Shown: piece after piece, positions 6,461 through 13,561 of the stretch
How positions within the stretch are numbered: position 1 is the stretch's first letter
Layout: the number at the start of each line of letters is the position of its first letter
Assembly (NCBI GenBank): GCA_031425695.1
Contig: JANPJV010000138.1
Location: forward strand, 1 to 33,800
Direction: 5' to 3'
DNA: 33,800 nt
Origin: JANPJV01 sp031425695
GTDB taxonomy: Bacteria; Pseudomonadota; Gammaproteobacteria; Xanthomonadales; SZUA-5
The notes under the pieces: model-generated
Database searches by the model: none
What the model was told of the DNA's origin: nothing
The model's input: the letters and a program-made list of their open reading frames with translations, nothing else
Made by a program: the position numbers and the translations under genes

Positions 6461-9040
6461 ATGAGTCAGATCGCCAGGCAGGATGCGGGCGCCGAGCATG
6501 TGGACGCGAGCGGCGCGGGCATGCCCGTGTTGCGTATGGAGCGCGGTGCCGCGGGCCTCACCGACGCGCATGTGGAGCGTGCCTATGTCGAGCTGCGCCA
6601 GCATGCGACCAGCTTGGTGCAGGCCTGGGAAAAGCTCAACTCCGGGCGCTGGAACGGTGCTCAGGGACGTGGCCTGCAGCTGGCGGCTAAGCAGCTGGTG
6701 CGCGCCTGCGAGCGCTTGCGCCTGTCGCTGACGCGCAAGGCCGGCGAGCTGGAAACCTTCATCAGGGTGTTCGTCGATACGTCACTCACCCCCAACAGCG
6801 AGCAGATGCGCTCACTCTCCGCGCTCGTCAGCACGCTGGCGAGCACCGTGCTCGCGCTCGACCTGGTCTCGACGCGCGCGGCCGCCGCATCCCAACCGGG
6901 GCTCGACGACCTGCTGATCGCGCCGAGCACCCCGGCCGCACCCACGGCGCCAATATCGCAGCAGCGGCGAAAGGTCTCGGACGACCTGCTCGTGCTGATC
7001 GGCGAGGTCAGCGAATTCGGGATCGACCTGGCGCCGTCGTTCGCCGAGCACGGCTATACCGTGCGCAGCTTTACCCGTGCCGATGGGGCGCTCGCGCTGC
7101 TCGCCACCAGCATTCCGCGCGCCCTGGTGATCGGCTCGGCCAGCGCCAACTCGATTCCGCAGTTGCGGCAGGCCGCGGCCGCACGCGAGGCGGCCAGCGA
7201 AACGCATCGCGAGCCGGCGATCGCCGTGGTCACGCCGCGCCAGGACCTCGGCCGCCGCCTGGTCGCACTGCGCCAGGGCGTCAAGTATTTCGAGCCGCCG
7301 CTGGATCCGCTGGCCTTGCTGGTCGCGGTCACCAGCGAGGCCATCGCCATCGGGTCCCCGAGTCGCGTGCTGCTGGTGGATGCCGATCGCGAGCGCGCGC
7401 ACCAGTCGGCGCTGTGGCTCAAGGACGCCGGCTACATCGTGCGTATCTGTCCGAACGCTGCTGATTCACTGGCCGCGCTCGACAGCTTCAAGCCGCAGGT
7501 CGCGGTGGTCGATGCCGACCTGCGCGGCGCCGAGTCGCTGAATCTGATCCATGGTCTGCGCGAAGATCCCGAGTGCGCGGAGATGCCGGTGATCCTGGTC
7601 GCCAATTCGCGCGAGCTGGCCGTGCGCGAACAGGCCATCGCCGGCGGTGCCGACGAGTACCTCATCAAGCCGGTCAAGCCGCGTCATCTCGTCAGCGTAA
7701 TCGAGTCGCGGCTCAAGCGCAGCCGGCGCTACACCCACAAGCGCGTCGGCAATCGCGACGAGGCCACCGGGCTGTATCCGCGCCGCGAGTTCATCGAGCG
7801 CGCGGAAGCCGCGAAAGGCCAGTCCGGCACGGTTGCGCTGTATGTCTCGCTGGACGAGAGCGAGACCTTGCGCAAGCAACTCGGTATCTCCGGGCAGAGC
7901 CGGCTCGACACCGTCGTCGGCCAGGCACTCAAGGAAAACCTGCGCGCCGAGGACCTGCCTTCGCTCTACCAGGACTGCAAATACCTGGTGCTGTTGCGGC
8001 GTGCCAACCGTACCGACGCGATGGCCAGCGCCGAGAGCCTGCGCGAGAGCCTGTCGCGCCGTCGCCTGCAGATTGGCGAGCGCGAGATTGAACTCAAGGC
8101 GAGCCTGGGCCTGGCGACGCTCGACGTCGAATCGGCCGATATCGCGGTGCAGAACGCCGAAGCCGCAGCGCTGGCCGCCGCCCACCTCGGCGGCAATCGC
8201 AGCGTCTGGTACGAATCGCGAAGCGGCAGCCTGGTCCCGGCCGAGCGCGATGCGCAGCTGCGTGGGCTGGTGCAGAGCCGGCGCTTCGGTCAGTACCTGG
8301 AAATCCGTGGCGCCGCGCTGCTGCCGATGCGCGGGCGTGTGAGCGGGCAGTACGAGCTGGTGCTCGGCTGGCGTCCGGGCGGTCCGGGACAGCCGGCCGC
8401 GAATTTCGACGACGTGGTGAGCGCTGCGCGCGAGGCCAGCTGCCTGGCGGAGTTCGACCGTTTCGTGGTCGGCGAGGCGCTCACCGTGCGTGCCGAGCAG
8501 CTCAAGCGCGGGCGCCAGTTGCGCCTTGCCGTCGAGCTCTCTTCGCACATTCTCGAAGACGGCGGTTTCGGTGAGTATCTCGAAAACCTGCTGCGCGAGC
8601 GTCGGCTCTCGGGCACAGGCCTCGCCATCACCTTGCCGGCCGGCGTGCTGGTCGAACGCATGGACGCGCTGGTGGCGTTCTGCCAGCACATGAAGCCGCT
8701 CGCCATCCGCGTCGGCCTGAAGGACATCGGTCGCGACATGACCCTGGTGCATCGCCTGCGTGGCGTGCCGGTCGACTACCTGCGCCTGTCGCCTGAGCTC
8801 TCGACGGCCGCGGCCAGCAGCGAGCGTGCGGGCGAGTTGCTCGCAGCACTGGTCCGGCGCGCCCACCAGACCGGCATGGCCCTCAATGCCTGCGGTGTCG
8901 ACACCCGCGAGCAACTCGCACAACTGCTCGCCCTCGGTGTCGACTACGCCGAAAGCCCGACCCAGGCGCCGGCCACCACCCACTTCGACTTCGACTTCGC
9001 CCGCTACATGGCCTCGGCGCCGACGCCCGCGGTGGCGTGA
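6461..9040 (+). CDS. Degenerate REC-REC-GGDEF-EAL-like signalling protein (FimX-like architecture)
   Basis: 859 residues; ATG at 6461 with GGGAG about nine bases upstream. The first 150 residues are helical with no known domain. Residues about 170-290 look like a receiver fold without the phosphoacceptor. Residues about 300-420 are a better receiver: VLLVDADRE gives the acidic pocket, AVVDADL the phosphoacceptor Asp and YLIKPVKP the conserved Lys. The next domain follows the GGDEF fold (ATGLYPRREF near its start), but the signature position reads YQDCKYLVLL in place of RxGGDEFxxLL, near residue 504. The C-terminal 250 residues follow the EAL fold, with IRGAALLPM and YELVLGW where EAL enzymes have YQPIV and EALLR. 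Neither cyclase nor phosphodiesterase activity is expected. A c-di-GMP-binding or scaffold role like that of FimX in type IV pilus control is an inference. Confidence 0.8.
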   Translation: MSQIARQDAGAEHVDASGAGMPVLRMERGAAGLTDAHVERAYVELRQHATSLVQAWEKLNSGRWNGAQGRGLQLAAKQLVRACERLRLSLTRKAGELETFIRVFVDTSLTPNSEQMRSLSALVSTLASTVLALDLVSTRAAAASQPGLDDLLIAPSTPAAPTAPISQQRRKVSDDLLVLIGEVSEFGIDLAPSFAEHGYTVRSFTRADGALALLATSIPRALVIGSASANSIPQLRQAAAAREAASETHREPAIAVVTPRQDLGRRLVALRQGVKYFEPPLDPLALLVAVTSEAIAIGSPSRVLLVDADRERAHQSALWLKDAGYIVRICPNAADSLAALDSFKPQVAVVDADLRGAESLNLIHGLREDPECAEMPVILVANSRELAVREQAIAGGADEYLIKPVKPRHLVSVIESRLKRSRRYTHKRVGNRDEATGLYPRREFIERAEAAKGQSGTVALYVSLDESETLRKQLGISGQSRLDTVVGQALKENLRAEDLPSLYQDCKYLVLLRRANRTDAMASAESLRESLSRRRLQIGEREIELKASLGLATLDVESADIAVQNAEAAALAAAHLGGNRSVWYESRSGSLVPAERDAQLRGLVQSRRFGQYLEIRGAALLPMRGRVSGQYELVLGWRPGGPGQPAANFDDVVSAAREASCLAEFDRFVVGEALTVRAEQLKRGRQLRLAVELSSHILEDGGFGEYLENLLRERRLSGTGLAITLPAGVLVERMDALVAFCQHMKPLAIRVGLKDIGRDMTLVHRLRGVPVDYLRLSPELSTAAASSERAGELLAALVRRAHQTGMALNACGVDTREQLAQLLALGVDYAESPTQAPATTHFDFDFARYMASAPTPAVA

Positions 9041-9052
9041 CAGAGGGAAAGA

Positions 9053-9187
9053 GCAAGAGCATTTCTATCCACAGATTGCGCAGATTTCCGCAGATTAGAA
9101 GCGCGCAGGATTGGCAAGCCGGCCAGGGCTGGTTTCGTTTTTCAATCTGCGTAAATCTGTGAAATCTGTGGATAAAATGCTTCTGCT
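9053..9187. repeat. Inverted pair of CAGATTNNN-type repeats
   Basis: The left arm (9053-9100) reads TATCCACAGATT, GCGCAGATTTCC, GCAGATTAGAA; the right arm (9141-9187) is its reverse complement with a few changes, ending AAATCTGTGGATAAAATGC. The outer sequence also pairs (GCATTT with AAATGC). Each arm is built from CAGATT units separated by 2-4 bases. A perfect DnaA-box 9-mer (TGTGGATAA) lies at 9167-9175. The pair fills most of the gap between two genes on the same strand. Confidence 0.85.
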
Positions 9188-9293
9188 TCGTTCGGCCCCG
9201 GGGAGCACCCCGCGGTAGCTGCGCGCACCCGGTTTCGGCATAGTGCCGCGACGCTGACCCGATCCGGGGGCTGCGCCAGGAGCCGCTCCCAGA

Positions 9294-10592
9294 ATGCAGC
9301 TGCGTGCCTTGTTTGCGATCGACCGCCGGGAACGCGCGGCGCTCGCCATCGCGTTTTTGTACTTCTTCGGGCTGCTGACCAGCTACTACATGCTGCGTTC
9401 GGTGCGCGAGGCGATGGGCGTGCGCTTCGGGCCGGAGCATTACAGCTGGCTCTACACCGGCACTTTCCTGTGCATGCTGCTGGCGCAGCCGCTCTACGGA
9501 CACCTCGTCTCGCGCTTTCCGCGCCGCATCTTCGTGCCGGTCGTCTATGCGTTTTTCCTGGCCTGCATCCTCGCGTTCCTGCTGGCCTGGGAAAAAGAGG
9601 CCTGGCGCGATGCAATGGCGCCGGTGTTCTACATCTGGCTCTCGGTCGCAAACCTGTTCACCGTCGCGGTGTTCTGGAGCTACATGACGGATGTGTTCGA
9701 CGAGCACCAGGCCAAGCGCGTGTTCGGTTTCATCGCGGCGGGCGGGTCCGCCGGGGGTCTCACCGGTGCGGCGCTGACGATGGTGCTGGCGGGTCGGATC
9801 GGCATCGATGGCATTTTCGTCCTTTCCTTCTTGTTCATGTTGCTGGCCTTCGGCTGCGCGATTCTCCTCGGTCGGTTTGCGCAGACAGCGAGCGCGCGAA
9901 TCGACAGCGCGCAGATGGATGCGGTCATCGGTGGCAGCAGCTTTGCCGCTTTCAAGCTGATCATCGAACGCGTGCCGTTGCGCTGGCTGGGCGTGCTGAT
10001 GGTCTGTAGCGGGATCGGTGGCGGCATCCTGTATGCGCTGCAGGGTTATGCGGTACGCGAGATGTTTGCCGCGGACGCCGAGCGTGCCGCGTACTTTGCG
10101 CGCATTGACCTTCTAACCAATCTCCTGGCGCTGGGCTTCGAGGTGTTCCTCGCCCGCTGGCTGTTCCTGCGCCTGGGAACCGCCTGGCTGATGACCGCGA
10201 TGCCGCTCATGCTGTTGGCCGGCTTCGGTTCGCTGATGTTGATGCCGACCGCCTTTCTCATCGGCCTGTTCCAGGTCCTGAGCCGCGGCGTGCGCTTCGC
10301 CTTCAGCGAACCGGCGATCGCCAGCTGTTACACGACGCTCGAGCGCGAGGTGCGCTACAAAGGCAAGGGCTTCATCGACACCTTCGTCTATCGCCTGAGC
10401 GACCTGACCTCGCAATGGACCATCCGCGGCATGTCCGCCATCGGCCTCGGCGCCCCGGCGCTGTACGCTTTTGGCGCCGTGGTCGCCGCGATCACCGCCG
10501 TGGTTGCGTACATCACGGGACGGCAGCACGAGGAGCGCATCGCGCGCAGGAAGGAATTCCACAACCCTGACTTCGAGGGTGCAAAGCCTTGA
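9294..10592 (+). CDS. MFS-type / ADP-ATP-translocase-like membrane transporter
   Basis: 432 residues; ATG at 9294 with AGGAG about ten bases upstream. About twelve hydrophobic segments span the protein, starting with ALAIAFLYFFGLLTSYYMLR and ending with LYAFGAVVAAITAVVAYITG. The opening motif (LTSYYMLRSVREAMG) and the FWSYMTDVFDEHQAKRVFGF loop before GGSAGGLTGA resemble a subfamily of MFS transporters related to the NTP/NDP exchange carriers, which in free-living bacteria have no established substrate. It sits in the inner membrane. It is a single gene, convergent with kmo; the shared space holds the TTTGCGT inverted repeat. The family call is fairly firm; the substrate is unknown. Confidence 0.8.
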   Translation: MQLRALFAIDRRERAALAIAFLYFFGLLTSYYMLRSVREAMGVRFGPEHYSWLYTGTFLCMLLAQPLYGHLVSRFPRRIFVPVVYAFFLACILAFLLAWEKEAWRDAMAPVFYIWLSVANLFTVAVFWSYMTDVFDEHQAKRVFGFIAAGGSAGGLTGAALTMVLAGRIGIDGIFVLSFLFMLLAFGCAILLGRFAQTASARIDSAQMDAVIGGSSFAAFKLIIERVPLRWLGVLMVCSGIGGGILYALQGYAVREMFAADAERAAYFARIDLLTNLLALGFEVFLARWLFLRLGTAWLMTAMPLMLLAGFGSLMLMPTAFLIGLFQVLSRGVRFAFSEPAIASCYTTLEREVRYKGKGFIDTFVYRLSDLTSQWTIRGMSAIGLGAPALYAFGAVVAAITAVVAYITGRQHEERIARRKEFHNPDFEGAKP

Positions 10593-10680
10593 CGCAAACG
10601 AACGCAAAGTGGGCAAAGAGTCGCTAAAGAAGCTCCTTTTGCGTCCCTTGCCTTTTCACCTTTGCGTTCCTTTGCGTCAA
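10589..10680. repeat. Inverted repeat of ACGCAAA units between convergent genes
   Basis: Arms 10589-10609 and 10660-10680 are 21 bases each and pair with one mismatch; the left arm reads TTGACGCAAACG then AACGCAAAG. Inside, related units recur (GGGCAAAGAG, TTTTGCGTCCC). Like the CAGATT family, each arm is made of a short motif repeated about every ten bases. It covers the stop of the transporter gene and ends 25 nt before the kmo stop, so it may also stop transcription from both sides, although it has no clear T-tract. Confidence 0.85.
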
Positions 10681-10704
10681 TTAAAGGTCCTCTCTGGAAA
10701 CGGT

Positions 10705-12153
10705 TTATTTCGGGTCCAGCAGCGGCAAACGCGCCCGCGCAATCTCCACTGCTTGCTCGATGTCGATGTCCTCCAGGCTGTCTGCGGCCGCGGTGAGCTC
10801 ATGCAGCAGCGCCAGTTGCAGCTTGCCGCGCTCGCGAGCGTCGGCGTACGGGATGCGGTGGAACATGACCAGGCTGTAGCGCGGCACAAAATGCTCGGGG
10901 ATGCGGCGCGCGAGTTCGAGCTCGAGCTGGCGGCGCAGCTGGTACCCCGAGTCCGCGACCGCGTTGCGCATTTCGATGTAGTTCTCGAGCGCCATCTCGC
11001 CAATCGCGTGGGCGTTCGGGCGACGCTCGAAAACGAAGCGTTCGAAGATCTGCCCCCAGGGCAGGGCGCCATCATCCCCACGCGGCGCCGCCTCGACCAG
11101 GTCGAGCAACGCGACGCAGTCTTCGAACGCGCAGTTCATGCCCTGGCCGTGGAAGGGCACGATGGCGTGCGCAGCATCGCCGATGAGGAGCGCGCGATCG
11201 CGCTCGTGCCAACGGTCGCAACGCAAGGTGCCGAGCAATCCGGTCGGGTTGGCACGGAACTGATCGAGCAAATCCGGGACCAGCGCTTGCGCGTCGGCGA
11301 ACTCGCGCGCAAAGAAATCGGCGACCGCGGCGTCGCCGTCGAGCGCCGCAAAGCTCACGGCCCCGGTGTTCGCCAGGAACAAGGTCGCGGTGAAGCTGTG
11401 ATCGGGATTCGGCAGCGCGATCAGCATGAATCCGCCACGCGGCCAGATATGCAGCGCGTCGGGCGCCAGCGCGAAGCCACCGTCCGCTGCCGGCGGAATG
11501 TGCAGCTCCTTGTAGCCATGGTCGAGAAAATCGGTGTGCGCGGGGTCTCCATGCAGTGCGTCGATCGCCCCCCGCACGGCCGAGCCGGCCCCATCGGCAC
11601 CGATCAGCACCGTAAACGGCTCATGCCAGTCCCGACCGCTTTCCTCGTCGACGAACTGCGCGATGCGCGCGTCGAAGTCGACATGCTTGAGGCGCGCATG
11701 GAAGCCCAGGCGCGCGCCGGCAGCGCTGGCAATGTCGAGCAGGCTCTGATTGAGTCGCCCGCGGTGCACGGACCAGATCACCTCGTCGGCTTCGAGTCCG
11801 TAGGTCTGGAAGTTGGTGGCGCCGGCGCGGTCATGGACCATGCGTCCGCGCATCGGCAACAGGTACTTCTTGACGGCTTCGATCGCGCCCGCGCGGCGCA
11901 GGCCTTCGAATCCACGTTCGGCGAGCGCCAGGTTGATCGAGCGCCCGGCTACCATCTGTTCGCGGCGCATGTCGCCGCGCTTTTCCAACACCGCGACGTG
12001 ATGGCCGCGCCCGGCGAGCTGCGCCGCCAGCAGTGCACCTGCAAGCCCCGCGCCGACGATCAGGATTGGCGCTTCTTGCTGGTGGTGGGTCTGCGCTGTG
12101 CGCGGACGCTGTTGGGAGCGGGCTTCGTGGGAGCGATTCTCTTCTTCGTTCAT
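10705..12153 (-). CDS. kmo: Kynurenine 3-monooxygenase
   Basis: 482 residues. It has the FAD-binding GAGLAG (residues 34-39), the family block RSINLALAERG, SVHRGRLN, the second FAD motif IGADGAGSAVRG, YKELHIP, and IWPRGGFMLIALPNPD followed by SFTATLF, all characteristic of kynurenine 3-monooxygenase. The enzyme uses NADPH and O2 to hydroxylate L-kynurenine to 3-hydroxykynurenine. The first 27 residues are a polar extension before the Rossmann fold. The ATG overlaps the kynU stop (ATGA), so kynU and kmo form a translationally coupled operon with kynU first. With kynU and acmsd it belongs to the eukaryote-like kynurenine branch of tryptophan use found in Xanthomonadales, feeding NAD synthesis via quinolinate or further breakdown. 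The bacterial enzyme may lack the C-terminal membrane anchor of the mitochondrial form; none is seen. Confidence 0.95.
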   Translation of the reverse strand: MNEEENRSHEARSQQRPRTAQTHHQQEAPILIVGAGLAGALLAAQLAGRGHHVAVLEKRGDMRREQMVAGRSINLALAERGFEGLRRAGAIEAVKKYLLPMRGRMVHDRAGATNFQTYGLEADEVIWSVHRGRLNQSLLDIASAAGARLGFHARLKHVDFDARIAQFVDEESGRDWHEPFTVLIGADGAGSAVRGAIDALHGDPAHTDFLDHGYKELHIPPAADGGFALAPDALHIWPRGGFMLIALPNPDHSFTATLFLANTGAVSFAALDGDAAVADFFAREFADAQALVPDLLDQFRANPTGLLGTLRCDRWHERDRALLIGDAAHAIVPFHGQGMNCAFEDCVALLDLVEAAPRGDDGALPWGQIFERFVFERRPNAHAIGEMALENYIEMRNAVADSGYQLRRQLELELARRIPEHFVPRYSLVMFHRIPYADARERGKLQLALLHELTAAADSLEDIDIEQAVEIARARLPLLDPK

Positions 12154-13412
12154 GATCGCGCGACCAGTTCGTGGCGCATGACTTCGACCAAGCGGGCGCA
12201 GTCCGCATGCCGGTTGTAGAGCGGAACCGGCGATGCCCGGATCACATCCGGCTCGCGCCAGTCACAGATCACACCAGCAGCCCCGAGGGCCTCGAACAGC
12301 CGCCGTCCGGCAGCGCGCCCGGCGCGCACCCGCAACGAAAGCTGGCAGCCTCGCGCAGCCGGATCGGCTGGGGTCAGGATCTCCAGGTGCTCATCCAGCT
12401 CCCTCACCACCGCCGCCGCGAGCCAGCCGGTCAGGCTCAATGATTTCGCACGCAGCGCGGGCAGCCCCGCACGCTGGAACAATTGCAGCGACGCGCGCAG
12501 CGGTGCCAGGGAAAAAATCGAGGGGTTGGACAGCTGCCAGCCTTCCGCACCGGGCGCGGGATGGAACTCCGGGCCCATGAGGAAGCGCGTGTCCTGACGA
12601 TGTCCCCACCAGCCGGCGAAGCGCGGCAGATCCGTTTCGCTGTGTCGCTCGTGGACGAAGCAGCCAGCGATCGCGCCGGGGCCTGAGTTCAAATATTTGT
12701 AGGAGCACCACACCGCGAAATCGGCGCCGCTCGCGTTGAGGTCGACCGGAACATTGCCGATCGCGTGGGCGAGGTCGAAGCCGACGCGGCAGCCGACCGC
12801 GGCGCCGGCTGCAGCGATCCATCCGAGATCGAATCGCTGCCCGCTCGCGTACTGCACGCCCGGCCACAGGATCAGTGCGATGCGGTCGCCTTCGCGCGCC
12901 AGCACATCGGTGATCTGCGCGGCGCTGATGGTGTGCTCACCCGGCGCGGGTGCCAGTTCGATCAGGTCGCTGGCCGGGTCGCCGCCATGGAAGCTGATCT
13001 GCGAGGCGACCGCATAGCGATCGGACGGAAACGCGCGCGCCTCGATCAGGATCTTTCGGCGTGTCGACGTCGGTGAAAAGAAGCTCGCCATCATCAGGTG
13101 CAGATTGGTGGTCAGGGTGTTCATGGCGACCACTTCCGACGGCCGCGCGCCCGCGACCTCGGCCAGCCCATCGCGCACCAGCGCGTGATAAGGCATCCAG
13201 GCGTCGTCGTCGGTGAAGTGCGCCTCCACGCCCAGCGTGCGCCATTGCTCGACCACGCGCGCCACCGCGCCCTCCACCGCGCGCGGCATCAACCCGAGCG
13301 AGTTGCCGCAGAAATAGGCAACATCGCCGCCGGCCTGCTGCGGGATCGCGAATTCATCGCGCAATGACGCCAGCGGATCGGCGGCATCCAGCGCACAAGG
13401 GTCCTGGCTCAC
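12150..13412 (-). CDS. kynU: Kynureninase
   Basis: 420 residues, from a GTG at 13412 with no strong Shine-Dalgarno. Family motifs are clear: YFCGNSLGLMPR near 33-44, the MNTLTTNLHLMMASFF block (97-112), Asp213 in GFDLAHAIGN, and the PLP lysine Lys239 in WCSYKYLNSGPGA. The enzyme is a PLP-dependent hydrolase that cleaves kynurenine or 3-hydroxykynurenine to anthranilate or 3-hydroxyanthranilate plus alanine. Next to kmo, the second reaction is the likely one. It is the first gene of the kynU-kmo operon and is divergent from the FG-GAP repeat gene, with about 150 nt between the starts that must hold both promoters. Confidence 0.95.
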   Translation of the reverse strand: MSQDPCALDAADPLASLRDEFAIPQQAGGDVAYFCGNSLGLMPRAVEGAVARVVEQWRTLGVEAHFTDDDAWMPYHALVRDGLAEVAGARPSEVVAMNTLTTNLHLMMASFFSPTSTRRKILIEARAFPSDRYAVASQISFHGGDPASDLIELAPAPGEHTISAAQITDVLAREGDRIALILWPGVQYASGQRFDLGWIAAAGAAVGCRVGFDLAHAIGNVPVDLNASGADFAVWCSYKYLNSGPGAIAGCFVHERHSETDLPRFAGWWGHRQDTRFLMGPEFHPAPGAEGWQLSNPSIFSLAPLRASLQLFQRAGLPALRAKSLSLTGWLAAAVVRELDEHLEILTPADPAARGCQLSLRVRAGRAAGRRLFEALGAAGVICDWREPDVIRASPVPLYNRHADCARLVEVMRHELVARS

Positions 13413-13561
13413 GGCAGCGCTAGCGGTGAAAGATCGTGCATACTAATCGAGTCCATGTGCGGCGCGAGCGTAGGGACGGGCTGAATGCGCGGCGCTCATG
13501 AACAGGAATTTACGCCGGCATCTGCGATCCTCGCACGCTCGCTGCTTCAAGGTCGGACGTC

